Source: Phocaeicola intestinalis (GTDB lineage: Bacteria; Bacteroidota; Bacteroidia; Bacteroidales; Bacteroidaceae). Taken from it: a stretch of 64,000 nucleotides of DNA. Both the position numbers and the translations under genes were made by a program. Position 1 is the stretch's first letter. Each line of letters opens with the position of its first letter. Location of the stretch: positions 1 through 64,000 of the forward strand of contig NZ_JACSPP010000005.1 in NCBI RefSeq assembly GCF_014837065.1, in the 5' to 3' direction. Positions 42,895-52,274 of the stretch are shown here, piece after piece. Under the pieces are notes generated by a model, which ran no database searches, was not told where the DNA came from, and saw nothing but the letters and a program-made list of their open reading frames with translations.

Positions 42895-44124
42895 TCAGTC
42901 CTGCCGCCCGTACCTGCGGCGGCGTTTCTTCTTGTCAGGCTTGTGCAGGCGCGGATGCCGGGGGACAAAACTTGTCTCCGGCTCGATGGCAGAGAACAGG
43001 CCGCCCAATACCTTGCCGTCCGTATCGGGTTCCGGCGCAGATGTTGCTATATGTGGCTGTACCTTTTCCGACAGTCCGGGCTGCGCCACGTTGAAACGCG
43101 CTTCCAAGGCATTGGCGGAGAACTCCTTGCCCAAACGGGAGCCGTTGAGCACGGTACGGCTCGTGTGGTCGATGAAGGTTACCCCGTAAATCCTGCCGGA
43201 TTCATTGCGGCGTAGCACCAAATCCACGTTCATGGCAGCCAGACGGCGGCGGAAATCCGCCTCGTCCCCCGCCTCCTGCAACGCCCCGGCCAACGGAGGG
43301 CGCAGCCGCTCGCGGCAACCGTCCGCCCTGATGCGCGAGGCTGACCACTCCATGCGCCGCTGCAAGCCCTCCGCACCCGCCATCTTGCCCAGCCTTGCCG
43401 ACTTGATGGGGGTCGCCACCTTGTTCCCGTCCGCATCCAATGCCGTATAGACAATGCCATGATAGGCACGTCCGCCCGCTTCGCCCCTGACTTCCTCCAT
43501 GCCTATGTTATACAAGGAGAGCAACGCCCGGAACTCGCCCATCGACTGGAAGCGGTAGAGCTTGAGCAACGGCTTGAGGGTATCGGCTATCTGCCGGCGT
43601 ATGTCGCCCCGCGCCGCATCCACCGGGCGGAGCTTCCACTCCTCCGCCTTCTTCTGCCCCTCTGCCGGATGCAGCCTGTACTTCTGTTCCAACTGCTCGG
43701 TTATTTCCTTGCTCCGGCGGTGCTCGAAGCGGTCGGAAATCTTCCTGCCCCCGCTGTCCACGCGCAGGGACACGATGTGGATGTGGTGGCGGTCGATGTC
43801 TGTATGCTTAAAAATCAGGAAAGGCTGGTTGCCGTAGCCCAACTTCTCCATGTACTCCCTGCCGATGGCGGCAAGCTGCCCGTCGGTCAATTCATCATCG
43901 GGATGCGGATTAAGCGAGATGTGGATGACCGGCTTCTCGGTGCGGTAGTGCGAGGGAAGCCATGCCGTGAAAGCCTTCATCGTTTCGCCCATGCGGAAAC
44001 GCCCGTCCTCTGGGTACGGGAGCAGGTTGGCATCCAATATCTTCGCGTGCCCGTTCTCCACCTTCGTCTGGTTGTAGGCCAACGCGCCGTACAAGTCCTT
44101 ACCTGTGCTGATTTTCGCCACCAT
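42895..44124 (-). CDS. mobB: Relaxase MobB
   Basis: 409 residues from the ATG at 44124, giving the family's usual start MVAKISTGKDLYGALAYN with a candidate active tyrosine at Y17. The metal-binding histidines are in HTDIDRHHIHIVSLRVD (H113, H114, H116). Central and C-terminal parts are basic (KPDKKKRRRRYG). It nicks oriT and leads the strand into the recipient. Overlaps the end of mobA by 26 bp. Confidence 0.92.
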   Translation of the reverse strand: MVAKISTGKDLYGALAYNQTKVENGHAKILDANLLPYPEDGRFRMGETMKAFTAWLPSHYRTEKPVIHISLNPHPDDELTDGQLAAIGREYMEKLGYGNQPFLIFKHTDIDRHHIHIVSLRVDSGGRKISDRFEHRRSKEITEQLEQKYRLHPAEGQKKAEEWKLRPVDAARGDIRRQIADTLKPLLKLYRFQSMGEFRALLSLYNIGMEEVRGEAGGRAYHGIVYTALDADGNKVATPIKSARLGKMAGAEGLQRRMEWSASRIRADGCRERLRPPLAGALQEAGDEADFRRRLAAMNVDLVLRRNESGRIYGVTFIDHTSRTVLNGSRLGKEFSANALEARFNVAQPGLSEKVQPHIATSAPEPDTDGKVLGGLFSAIEPETSFVPRHPRLHKPDKKKRRRRYGRQD

Positions 44125-44554
44125 GCCTTTTGAGTTCTTCGGAAAGTCCGACAATGCGGCGGCTGAGCGCCACCAGTTCGAGGGTCAGCTTCTCCAATTT
44201 ATAGAGCAATGCCAACGCCTTTTTCTCGGTAAAATGCACATGCAGTTCCTTGACCGCCTGGTTGTAGTTCACCCCGACGGCGCGGTACTGCTGGTACAGG
44301 GCGGTGAGCCTGGCCACATACTCCATCGTGCCCCGGTCGGTGCGTATGACCCGGAAGCTGTCGCCGAAGATACGCGCGGCGATGAACTTCGACTTGGACG
44401 AAAGGCCGGACTGCTCGTAAAGGGTGAGGAACCGGGCGTGCTGCGCGGCGTCGAGATTGACGGTCTCGCGGTGGAAGGCGGGCGCGGACTTGGGTGTCCG
44501 TCCGCCTTTCCTTCTTTTCGGGTGTTGCTGTTGTTCATTCATGCTTGCTGTCAT
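44099..44554 (-). CDS. mobA: Mobilisation accessory protein MobA
   Basis: 151 residues. A basic N-terminus (PKRRKGGRTPKSAPAFHRETVNLDAAQHARF) precedes a ribbon-helix-helix-like segment and the family motif AVGVNYNQAVKELHVHFTEKKALALLYKLEKLTLELVALS. It likely binds oriT and helps the relaxase. First gene of the leftward mob operon; a -7 box on the - strand lies 257 bp upstream (44818-44811). Confidence 0.88.
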   Translation of the reverse strand: MTASMNEQQQHPKRRKGGRTPKSAPAFHRETVNLDAAQHARFLTLYEQSGLSSKSKFIAARIFGDSFRVIRTDRGTMEYVARLTALYQQYRAVGVNYNQAVKELHVHFTEKKALALLYKLEKLTLELVALSRRIVGLSEELKRHGGENQHR

Positions 44555-44701
44555 TAAAAGGTGAAACCTGCCCGTCCGTGGCCGTGCCGCCGTTATGCCC
44601 CATCCTTACAATTTGCGACTTCGGAGCCAAATTGCGCCCCCTGCAAGGGCAAGCGTTTTTTGCGGCAGAAGCGGATGCGTGCTGCAAAAAACACAGCTTG
44701 C

Positions 44702-44761
44702 TATGTTCTGGCGAACATACGTTTTCCCCACCGGTGGGGAAAAGCGCTTTCGGGGAAAGCG
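44702..44761. repeat. Three adjacent perfect inverted repeats (candidate oriT)
   Basis: Within 60 bp: TATGTTC-TGGC-GAACATA (44702-44719); a 22-bp perfect palindrome centred on ACCGGT (44722-44743, arms TTTTCCCCACC); and CGCTTTC-GGG-GAAAGCG (44745-44761). They are 150-210 bp upstream of mobA, where oriT lies in related elements. The sequence up to 44554 shows no gene. Confidence 0.65.
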
Positions 44762-44810
44762 GACGATAACCTGACGGAAAGCCTCCGGCCACGCCAACGG
44801 ATTCATGCCG

Positions 44811-44818
44811 CAAAGGTA
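44811..44818 (-). promoter_or_regulatory. Leftward -7 box of the mob operon
   Basis: TACCTTTG on the - strand (CAAAGGTA on the + strand). The predicted transcript would start near 44804 and run through the three inverted repeats into mobA. The -33 element is weak. Confidence 0.55.
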
Positions 44819-44938
44819 GGAAGCGGAGCCGGTTGCCGCACAACAACCCGACCGGCCACATTATGCCATCGGACAGCCACTTTGCCCGGAGGATGATTCC
44901 GACGGTAGCCAGCACCTTCGTTGCAACGTTGGGACAGC

Positions 44939-45009
44939 CAACCGGACAATCAGACCGACAACCAAACATACCGACAACCGGGCGGTTGCAGAACCGGACA
45001 ACCCGTCAA
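44939..45009 (+). repeat. Iteron-like CCG(G)ACAA repeats
   Basis: CCGGACAATC, CCGACAACC, CCGACAACC and CCGGACAACC occur in direct orientation in about 70 bp, partly at 16-18 bp intervals, in a C-rich, gene-free stretch between the mob and tra operons. The remainder up to 45233 contains no recognised gene. Confidence 0.45.
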
Positions 45010-45233
45010 GCGGCTAATGGAACAAACAACCATTCAGCCATACAAGCCACCGAAACATCAGCCATTCCACCCGGCAATCATACAGATGTCCAACGGGCTA
45101 TCCGAATAATTATATGTATGACCAACCAGCCACTCCACGCCAAAGACGTGCCACTCGTACCCCGAAACGTAAAATCCCTTTCCACCGTTCCCGTTTCTCT
45201 TTTCCTTTGCCGCATCATTTGAAACGGAAGATT

Positions 45234-45998
45234 ATGCCTACGGAAAAAGAAACACTTTACATCGCCTTCTCCACCCAGAAGGGAGGGGCGGGCAAGACGA
45301 CCCTGACGGTGCTGGCGGCCAGCTACCTGCACTACGTGAAAGGGCTGAACGTGGCGGTGGTGGACTGCGACTACCCGCAGCACAGCATCGCCGAGATGCG
45401 CAAGCGCGACTTGAAAACGGTCATGGAGGACGAACACTACAAGGCGATGGCCTACCGCCAACTGCAACGCATCGGCAAGAAGGCCTACCCGGTCGTCGAG
45501 GGCACGGCGGAGGATGCCGTGGAAAAGGCGGAAGGACTATTGGAGAAGCTGCCCGGCACGGACATCGTGTTCTTCGACCTGCCCGGCACGGTAAACAGCG
45601 GCGGCGTGCTGCGGACGCTGGCGAACATGGACTACATTTTCTCGCCCATCGCGGCAGACCGGGTGGTGATGGAAAGCACACTGCGTTTCGCCACCAAGCT
45701 GAAGGACACGCTAATGGACACGGGCAAGACGAACATCAAGGGGCTGTACCTGCTGTGGAACATGGTGGACGGGCGCGAGAAGTCGGAACTCTACAGGGTA
45801 TATGAGGAAATCATCCGGGAGCTGGGGCTACAGGTGCTACAGACCTTCCTGCCCGACAGCAAGCGGTTCCGGCGCGAACTGACGGGGGAACACAAGGCGG
45901 TGTTCCGCTCGACGCTGTTCCCGGCGGACGGCACGCTCGCCAAGGGAAGCCATATCCGGGAGATAACGGAAGAGATACTCACCATTATCGGGAGGTAG
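45234..45998 (+). CDS. traA: ParA-like ATPase, TraA
   Basis: 254 residues from the ATG at 45234. Deviant Walker A FSTQKGGAGKTTL (about 11-23), VVDCDYPQ (about 46) and FFDLPGT (about 110) are typical of ParA/MinD ATPases. First gene of the tra operon in CTnDOT-like elements, proposed to place or partition the transfer complex. The next gene follows after 2 bp. The longer frame from 45114 starts inside the intergenic region and is not favoured. Confidence 0.9.
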   Translation: MPTEKETLYIAFSTQKGGAGKTTLTVLAASYLHYVKGLNVAVVDCDYPQHSIAEMRKRDLKTVMEDEHYKAMAYRQLQRIGKKAYPVVEGTAEDAVEKAEGLLEKLPGTDIVFFDLPGTVNSGGVLRTLANMDYIFSPIAADRVVMESTLRFATKLKDTLMDTGKTNIKGLYLLWNMVDGREKSELYRVYEEIIRELGLQVLQTFLPDSKRFRRELTGEHKAVFRSTLFPADGTLAKGSHIREITEEILTIIGR

Positions 45999-46000
45999 CT

Positions 46001-46393
46001 ATGGGGGAACGGAAGAAAATCAGCCTGACGGAACTGGACGAAAGCTCCATCGTCGCCTCGTTCAAGGAAGAACAGCCCGCCCAGGCCGTCCCTCTGGCGG
46101 TGGAGCCGGAAACGCCCGTACCCCACCGGACAGAACATCCGGATATCAAGCCAGCCCATGAGAGCGAATACCTCCGCCTGTTCATCCACGAGTCGCCCGT
46201 ATGCGCCCGGCTGGGCAAGACCATCTACCTGCGCAAGGAGTTCCACGAGCGGATACAGCGCATCGTGCAGACCATCGGAGGCAACCGGGTATCGTTGTTC
46301 AGCTACGTGGACAATGTGTTAGAGAAGCATTTTGCCGACTGGCAGGGGGACATCGAACGCGAATACAAGCAACGGAATACGGGAATCTTTTAG
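46001..46393 (+). CDS. traB: TraB-type DUF3408 protein
   Basis: 130 residues. The conserved C-terminal part SPVCARLGKTIYLRKEFHERIQRIVQTIGGNRVSLFSYVDNVLEKHFADWQGDI matches DUF3408 in layout: a ribbon-helix-helix-like DNA-binding fold common beside the ParA-like protein. Acidic N-terminus. Tight operon spacing on both sides. Probably works with the ParA-like protein. Confidence 0.85.
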   Translation: MGERKKISLTELDESSIVASFKEEQPAQAVPLAVEPETPVPHRTEHPDIKPAHESEYLRLFIHESPVCARLGKTIYLRKEFHERIQRIVQTIGGNRVSLFSYVDNVLEKHFADWQGDIEREYKQRNTGIF

Positions 46394-46407
46394 AAAACAA
46401 TCCATCT

Positions 46408-47100
46408 ATGACAACCTTTATCACGTTATGCGTCGCGGGCTACCTGCTCTGGACAGCCGCCTATCTCCTGTATGAGCGGCATGAACGCCGGAAAAGGCAG
46501 CGCGAAAGCGAGGAAACACTGCCCCGAAAAGTAGCCGACGCGGAAGACATTTTAGGCAAAAGCACATTTTCCCTGTGCCACTCCACGCCACAAGTACCCG
46601 AGAAAACGGAAACCGTGAAACCGGAAGTCGAAGCGGATACTTTTGCAGCGGAATCGGAACGATACCCCAAGGTGGTGTCCGCCGACGAGCTGGACGCGCT
46701 CTTTGCCGAAGGCGGGCTGGAACCTGTGGAGGGGCAGGACGAACCGATGGAATACCGGGAAACGGATGCCGGTGAGCCTCCGATAGACGAAGATGAAATG
46801 CTGGAAGGTCATGCGCCCAAAGCGACAGGCCTCCGTTTCGAGGACATGGGGTTGGCAGTGCGCATGGCGATGGATGACAGCACCGCCACCGAAGCAGAAC
46901 GGCAGCAGGCCGGACGTGCACTTGCCGAACTCAAGGGCACGCCGATGTTCGACCAGCTCACCGCCGGGGATGCGGAACGGGAACGGCGCATCGCCTCGCT
47001 CATCGAGCTGCATCTGGCGGACTACCGCCGGATACGGCAACCAGAGCCTCCCGCCGAGAGTATCGTACCCGGTGATTTTTCCATTGACGACATTGTTTAA
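46408..47100 (+). CDS. traD: TraD-type conjugative transposon protein
   Basis: 230 residues from the ATG at 46408, 14 bp after the traB stop. An N-terminal membrane helix (TTFITLCVAGYLLWTAAYLLY) precedes a charged region and a helical domain (GLAVRMAMDDSTATEAERQQAGRALAELKGTPMFDQL). It corresponds in place and shape to the TraC/TraD protein of the CTnDOT tra operon. Precise function unknown. Confidence 0.72.
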   Translation: MTTFITLCVAGYLLWTAAYLLYERHERRKRQRESEETLPRKVADAEDILGKSTFSLCHSTPQVPEKTETVKPEVEADTFAAESERYPKVVSADELDALFAEGGLEPVEGQDEPMEYRETDAGEPPIDEDEMLEGHAPKATGLRFEDMGLAVRMAMDDSTATEAERQQAGRALAELKGTPMFDQLTAGDAERERRIASLIELHLADYRRIRQPEPPAESIVPGDFSIDDIV

Positions 47101-47131
47101 CAGCGGTCTATCCGCATAAAACCAACTTTTT

Positions 47132-47434
47132 ATGAACACAACAAAGAGAATCTTTTTCATGGCGGCCTGCCTGATGGCAGCCGGTGCGCTCTATGCGCAA
47201 GGTAACGGACAAGCGGGCATCACGGAAGCCACGCAGATGGTCACCTCGTACTTCGACCCGGGAACGAAACTCGTCTATGCCATCGGCGCGGTGGTCGGCC
47301 TGATAGGAGGCATCAAGGTATATAACAAGTTCAGTTCGGGTGACCCGGATACGAGCAAGACCGCCGCCTCGTGGTTCGGGGCGTGCATCTTCCTGATAGT
47401 CGCCGCCACCATCCTGCGCTCGTTCTTCCTCTAA
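47132..47434 (+). CDS. traE: TraE (DUF4134)
   Basis: 100 residues: signal-like first helix (IFFMAACLMAAGALYAQ), then GITEATQMVTSYFDPGTKLVYAIGAVVGLIGGIKVYNKFSSGDPDTSKTAASWFGACIF in pieces typical of DUF4134, and a last helix. VirB2-pilin-like in size, membrane embedded. Probably the pilin-like or channel component. Confidence 0.92.
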   Translation: MNTTKRIFFMAACLMAAGALYAQGNGQAGITEATQMVTSYFDPGTKLVYAIGAVVGLIGGIKVYNKFSSGDPDTSKTAASWFGACIFLIVAATILRSFFL

Positions 47435-47467
47435 TCCCTATACATAAATAATATATAGAATAGGATT

Positions 47468-47788
47468 ATGGAATATGAACTGAACAAGGGCATCGGGCAG
47501 AGCGCGGAGTTCAAGGGGCTGAAGGCACAATACCTGTTCATCTTCGCCGGAGGACTGCTTGCCGTGTTCGTGGTGTTCATCGTGATGTACATGGCAGGAA
47601 CAGGCCAATGGGTGTGCATCGCCTTTGGCGCGGTATCCGCATCGATATTGGTATGGCTCACATTCCGCCTGAACGCCAAGTACGGCGAGCACGGGCTGAT
47701 GAAACGGCTCGCCAAACGGCAGCACCCGCGATACCTGATTAACCGGATTAGCGTCCGGAAGTTATTCACCCCAAAGAGAAGCCTATGA
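47468..47788 (+). CDS. traF: TraF (DUF4133)
   Basis: 106 residues. It starts MEYELNKGIGQSAEFKGLKAQY, a clear DUF4133 signature, and has two membrane helices (about 24-48 and 52-70). VirB3-like inner membrane component. It overlaps the traG ATG by 4 bp, as in most such operons. Confidence 0.93.
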   Translation: MEYELNKGIGQSAEFKGLKAQYLFIFAGGLLAVFVVFIVMYMAGTGQWVCIAFGAVSASILVWLTFRLNAKYGEHGLMKRLAKRQHPRYLINRISVRKLFTPKRSL

Positions 47789-50289
47789 GAAATATATTGA
47801 AAGCCGCCACGTTGGAAAGCAAGTTCCCGCTGCTGGCCGTCGAGTCGGATTGCATCGTCTCGAAAGACGCGGACATCACCGTGGCCTTCGAGGTGGAGCT
47901 TCCCGAACTGTTCACGGTAACCTCCGCCGAGTACGCCGCCATCCATGCGGCATGGTGCAAGGCCATCAAGGTGCTGCCCGACTACACGGTGGTACACAAG
48001 CAGGACTGGTTCGTGAAGGAACGCTACCACAGCCGGACGGAGGGTGAAAGGCTCGGCTTCCTCTCGCGGAGCTATGAACTGCACTTCAACGAACGGCCTT
48101 TCCTGAACCACTGCTGCTACTTGTATCTGACCAAGACGACCAAGGAGCGGATGCGGATGCAGAGCAGCTTCTCGTCGCTGTGCCGGGGCTTTATCATCCC
48201 CAAGGAAGTGAACCGGGACACGGCGGCACGTTTTTTAGATGCCGCCGGGCAGTTCGCCCGCATTGTAAACGACACGGGACTGGTCAGACTGCGCCGTCTG
48301 TCGGGCGACGAGGTAACCGGCACGGAGGAAAAAACCGGCCTGCTGGAGAAATACCTCTGCCTGTCGCTGGAGGACACCGGCACGCTGGAGGACATCGAAC
48401 TGGGCGACGAGGGGGTGCGCATCGGCGACAAACGGCTGTCGGTCTATACGCTCTCGGAACTGGATGCACTGCCGGGCCGGGTCGGTACGGACAGCCGCTA
48501 TGAACGGCTCTCCACAGACCGGTCGGACTGCCGCCTCTCCTTCGCCAGCCCGGTGGGGCTGCTGCTCCCATGCAACCACATCTACAACCAGTACCTTTTC
48601 ATCGACGACAGCGCGGAGAACCTGCAACGCTTCGAGAAGACGGCACGCAACATGCAGTCGCTCTCCCGTTACTCGCGGAGCAACCAAATCAACAAGGAAT
48701 GGATAGACCTGTACCTGAACGACGCGCATTCCTACGGGCTGACCTCGGTGCGCTGCCATTGCAATGTCATTGCGTGGACGGACAACCCGGACGAAGTGAA
48801 GGTCATCCGCAACGACACGGGCAGCCAGATTGCCGCAATGGAGTGCAAACCGCGCCACGACACGGTGGATGCCGCCACGCTCTATTGGGCGGGGATGCCG
48901 GGCAACGCCGCCGACTTCCCGGCGGAGGAATCGTTCTATACCTTCATCGAGCAGGCCGTCTGCTTCTGGACGGAGGAAACGAACTACCGCAGCTCGCTTT
49001 CCCCTTTCGGGCTGAAGATGTCAGACCGCATCAGCGGCAAACCGCTGCACGTGGACATCTCCGACCTGCCGATGAAACGTGGCATCACCACCAACCGCAA
49101 CAAGTTCGTGCTGGGCGGTTCGGGCAGCGGCAAGTCATTCTTCATGAACCACTTGGTACGGCAATACTACGAACAAGGAACGCACATCGTATTGGTGGAC
49201 ACCGGAAACTCGTATGAGGGGCTTTGCTCGCTGATACACCAGAAAACCGGGGGCGAGGACGGCATCTACTTCACCTACACGGACGAGCACCCGATAGCCT
49301 TCAACCCGTTCTACACCGACGACCGGGTGTTCGACATCGAGAAGCGGGAGAGCATCAAGACGCTGCTGCTCACCCTGTGGAAGAAGGACAACGAACCGGC
49401 CACGCGCTCGGAGGAGGTGGCGCTGTCCAACGCCGTGTCGCTCTACATCGAGCGCATCCGCTCGGGGGAAGTGGAAGAACCCTCGTTCAACACCTTCTAC
49501 GAGTTTGTGAAGTCGGACTACCGGCGGATACTGGAGGAGAAGCAGGTACGGGAGAAGGACTTTGATTTGGCGGGCTTCCTAAACGTGCTGGAACCCTATT
49601 ATCGGGGCGGCGAGTACGACTTCCTGCTCAACTCGGACAAGCAGCTTGACCTGCTGACGAAACGCTTCATCGTCTTCGAAATCGACCAGATAAAGGACCA
49701 TCCCATCCTGTTCCCCGTCACGACCATCATCATCATGGAACTGTTCATCAACAAGATGCGCCGTCTGAAAGGCATCCGTAAGATGGTGGTCATCGAGGAA
49801 GCGTGGAAGGCCATCGCCTCGGCGAACATGGCGGACTACATCCGCTACCTCTACAAGACCGTCCGCAAGTTCTACGGGGAGGCGGTGGTGGTCACGCAGG
49901 AAGTGGAGGACATCATCTCCTCGCCGATTGTGAAGGAGAGCATCATCAACAACTCGGACTGCAAGATTCTCCTTGACCAGCGGAAATACCTGAACAAGTT
50001 CGACCAGATACAGACGCTGCTCGGGCTGACGGACAAGGAGAAGGGGCAGATTCTTTCGGTGAACATGTCCAACGACCCGACGCGAAAGTATAAGGAGGTG
50101 TGGTTCGGGCTGGGCGGCGTGCAGTCGGCGGTGTATGCGACGGAAACCTCATTGGAGGAATACCTCTGTTACACCACCGAAGAGAGCGAGAAAGTGGAGG
50201 TGCAGCGCATGGCGGAGAAGCTCGGCGGCAACATCGAGCTGGCCATCAAGCGGCTGGCGGAGGAGAAACGGAACGCAAGGGAGGGATGA
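47785..50289 (+). CDS. traG: TraG conjugation ATPase (VirB4-like)
   Basis: 834 residues. Walker A LGGSGSGKSFFMN (about 443-455), Walker B KMVVIEEAWKAI (about 660-672) and the VirB4-specific VTQEVEDIISSPIV and LGLTDKEKGQILSVN segments. It powers pilus assembly and substrate transfer at the inner membrane. Central gene of the tra operon. Confidence 0.95.
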   Translation: MRNILKAATLESKFPLLAVESDCIVSKDADITVAFEVELPELFTVTSAEYAAIHAAWCKAIKVLPDYTVVHKQDWFVKERYHSRTEGERLGFLSRSYELHFNERPFLNHCCYLYLTKTTKERMRMQSSFSSLCRGFIIPKEVNRDTAARFLDAAGQFARIVNDTGLVRLRRLSGDEVTGTEEKTGLLEKYLCLSLEDTGTLEDIELGDEGVRIGDKRLSVYTLSELDALPGRVGTDSRYERLSTDRSDCRLSFASPVGLLLPCNHIYNQYLFIDDSAENLQRFEKTARNMQSLSRYSRSNQINKEWIDLYLNDAHSYGLTSVRCHCNVIAWTDNPDEVKVIRNDTGSQIAAMECKPRHDTVDAATLYWAGMPGNAADFPAEESFYTFIEQAVCFWTEETNYRSSLSPFGLKMSDRISGKPLHVDISDLPMKRGITTNRNKFVLGGSGSGKSFFMNHLVRQYYEQGTHIVLVDTGNSYEGLCSLIHQKTGGEDGIYFTYTDEHPIAFNPFYTDDRVFDIEKRESIKTLLLTLWKKDNEPATRSEEVALSNAVSLYIERIRSGEVEEPSFNTFYEFVKSDYRRILEEKQVREKDFDLAGFLNVLEPYYRGGEYDFLLNSDKQLDLLTKRFIVFEIDQIKDHPILFPVTTIIIMELFINKMRRLKGIRKMVVIEEAWKAIASANMADYIRYLYKTVRKFYGEAVVVTQEVEDIISSPIVKESIINNSDCKILLDQRKYLNKFDQIQTLLGLTDKEKGQILSVNMSNDPTRKYKEVWFGLGGVQSAVYATETSLEEYLCYTTEESEKVEVQRMAEKLGGNIELAIKRLAEEKRNAREG

Positions 50290-50293
50290 GCCT

Positions 50294-50575
50294 ATGGAAT
50301 ATGCCACGTTGTTCCCGCTCGACCGCATCTGCGGACGGTGGAAAAGCCGGGGCAAGTCGCCCCCGGTCAGGGTGTACCGCGAAGGGCGCACGTACCGCAT
50401 CGCCCTCGCCTACCGCTGGGGAGCCGTGCTGACCGCCACGCTCTACCGGAACGGACAGGGAACGTGGGCGGAACTGCCCGAAAGGGTGCAGGTCGCCTAT
50501 GACGAAGATAACGAGCGGCTCGTGCTCGCCTCGGAAGGGGTGTATGTACGGGACTGCAAGGAATACGAATATTGA
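50294..50575 (+). CDS. DUF3876 protein (TraH position)
   Basis: 93 residues from the ATG at 50294, 4 bp after the traG stop. It runs MEYATLFPLDRICGRWKSRGK, then a beta-rich domain (VRVYREGRTYRIALAYRWGAVLTATLYRNGQGT). DUF3876 genes are usual behind traG. No signal or membrane helix. Function unknown. Confidence 0.85.
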   Translation: MEYATLFPLDRICGRWKSRGKSPPVRVYREGRTYRIALAYRWGAVLTATLYRNGQGTWAELPERVQVAYDEDNERLVLASEGVYVRDCKEYEY

Positions 50576-50601
50576 CAAGGACATTTTAATCATCAACGGA
50601 C

Positions 50602-51234
50602 ATGAAAAGAATACCAATAGCAATTTGCCTTACGGCCTTGCTCTGCACCGCCACGACGGTCCGGGCGCAATGGGTGACCTTTGACCCGTCGAACCTCGCG
50701 CAGAGCATCGTGAACACCACGCGGAACGTGATACAGACCACCACGACCGCCGAGAACATGGTGAAGAACTTTCAGGAAACGGTCAAGATTTACGAGCAGG
50801 GAAAGAAGTACTACGACGCGCTCAAGTCGGTGCATAACTTGGTGAAGGACGCCCGCAAGGTGCAACAGACCGTGCTGCTCGTGGGGGAAATATCGGACAT
50901 CTACGTGAACTCGTTCCAGAAGATGCTTGCCGACGAGAACTACACGACGGACGAACTGGCCGCCATCGCCTCGGGCTACACGAAGATGCTGGAGGAAAGC
51001 AGCGGGATGCTCGACGAGCTGAAGACGGTCGTCACGCAGACCGGCCTGTCAATGACGGACAAGGAGCGCATGGACCTGATAGACCGCATCTACCGCGATG
51101 TGAAGAACCACCGCAACTTAGTGCGCTACTACACGAACCGCAACATCGGCGTGTCGTACCTCCGGGCAAAGGAGAAGAACGACACGCGGCGCGTGCTCGA
51201 CCTGTACGGAACCGATAACCAAAGATACTGGTAG
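50602..51234 (+). CDS. traI: TraI (DUF4141)
   Basis: 210 residues with a Sec signal (MKRIPIAICLTALLCTATTVRAQ). WVTFDPSNLAQSIVNTTRNVIQTTTTAENMVKNFQETVKIYEQGK is typical of DUF4141; the rest is a long coiled coil. VirB5-like periplasmic component. Followed after 2 bp by traJ. Confidence 0.92.
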   Translation: MKRIPIAICLTALLCTATTVRAQWVTFDPSNLAQSIVNTTRNVIQTTTTAENMVKNFQETVKIYEQGKKYYDALKSVHNLVKDARKVQQTVLLVGEISDIYVNSFQKMLADENYTTDELAAIASGYTKMLEESSGMLDELKTVVTQTGLSMTDKERMDLIDRIYRDVKNHRNLVRYYTNRNIGVSYLRAKEKNDTRRVLDLYGTDNQRYW

Positions 51235-51236
51235 CC

Positions 51237-52244
51237 ATGACGGGAGAAAGTACATTCGGCAACCTGCATGAAGTGCTGCGCAGCCTTTATGACGAGATGA
51301 TGCCGCTCTGCTCGGACATCACGGGCGTGGCCACCGGGGTGGCGGCATTGGGCGCGTTGTTCTACGTGGCCTCACGGGTGTGGCAGGCGCTCTCACGTGC
51401 CGAGCCAATAGATGTGTATCCGCTGTTCCGTCCGTTTTGCATCGGGGCGTGCATCATGTTCTTCCCCACCTTCGTGCTGGGAACCATCAACGGCATCATG
51501 AGTCCCATCGTCACCGGTTGCCACGGCATCCTGCAAGGGCAGACGCTCGACATGGAGGAGTACGCCGAGAAGCGGGAGAAACTGGAATACGAGGCTTTGG
51601 TGCGTAACCCGGAAACGGCCTATCTGGTCAGCGACGAAGAATACGAGCGGCAGATTGAAGACTTGGGCTGGACACCGTCGGAACTGAAGACGATGGCGGG
51701 GATGGCCATCGAGCGCGGCAAGTATGAAATCAAGCAGACCATCAGCAACGCCTTCCGCAGTTTTCTGGAACTGCTCTTTCAGGCGGTGGGGCTGATACTG
51801 GACACGCTGAGGACATTCTTCCTTATCGTGCTCTCCATCTTGGGGCCGCTGGCATTCGCCATTTCGGTGTATGACGGTTTCCACAGCACGATGGTGCATT
51901 GGATATGCCAGTATATCAGCATCTACCTGTGGCTGCCCATCTCCGATTTGTTCAGTTCGGTGCTGGCACGCATCCAGACGCTGATGATTGAGAAGGACAT
52001 CGCGGCATTGACCGACCCGAACTTCGTGCCGGACACGAACAACTCGGCCTACATCATCTTCATGCTCATCGCCATCGTGGGGTATTTCACCATCCCGACG
52101 GTATCGACATGGGTGATACAGGCGGCGGGCGCTGGCAACTACGGCAAGCAGGTGAACAACTCCGCCGTCAAGACCGGCAAAGTGGCGGCAGCGGCTACCG
52201 GGGCTGGTGCCGGGCATGTCGCGGGCAAGCTGCGGGGCAAATGA
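51237..52244 (+). CDS. traJ: TraJ (VirB6-like membrane protein)
   Basis: 335 residues with six or more hydrophobic segments (about 20-45, 65-90, 165-215, 265-290). Characteristic pieces are FGNLHEVLRSLYDEMMPLCSDITGVATGVAALGALFYV in parts, and RPFCIGACIMFFPTFVLGTINGIM. The tail is rich in Ala/Gly. Polytopic inner membrane part of the transfer channel. Confidence 0.93.
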   Translation: MTGESTFGNLHEVLRSLYDEMMPLCSDITGVATGVAALGALFYVASRVWQALSRAEPIDVYPLFRPFCIGACIMFFPTFVLGTINGIMSPIVTGCHGILQGQTLDMEEYAEKREKLEYEALVRNPETAYLVSDEEYERQIEDLGWTPSELKTMAGMAIERGKYEIKQTISNAFRSFLELLFQAVGLILDTLRTFFLIVLSILGPLAFAISVYDGFHSTMVHWICQYISIYLWLPISDLFSSVLARIQTLMIEKDIAALTDPNFVPDTNNSAYIIFMLIAIVGYFTIPTVSTWVIQAAGAGNYGKQVNNSAVKTGKVAAAATGAGAGHVAGKLRGK

Positions 52245-52274
52245 TTCAACAATCAACAACAAGAATTAAAGAAA

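Noticed and set aside
44833..45222. 129-codon ORF before traA
   Set aside because: Low-complexity Thr/Pro/Gln product created by the iteron-like repeats; overlaps the traA start.
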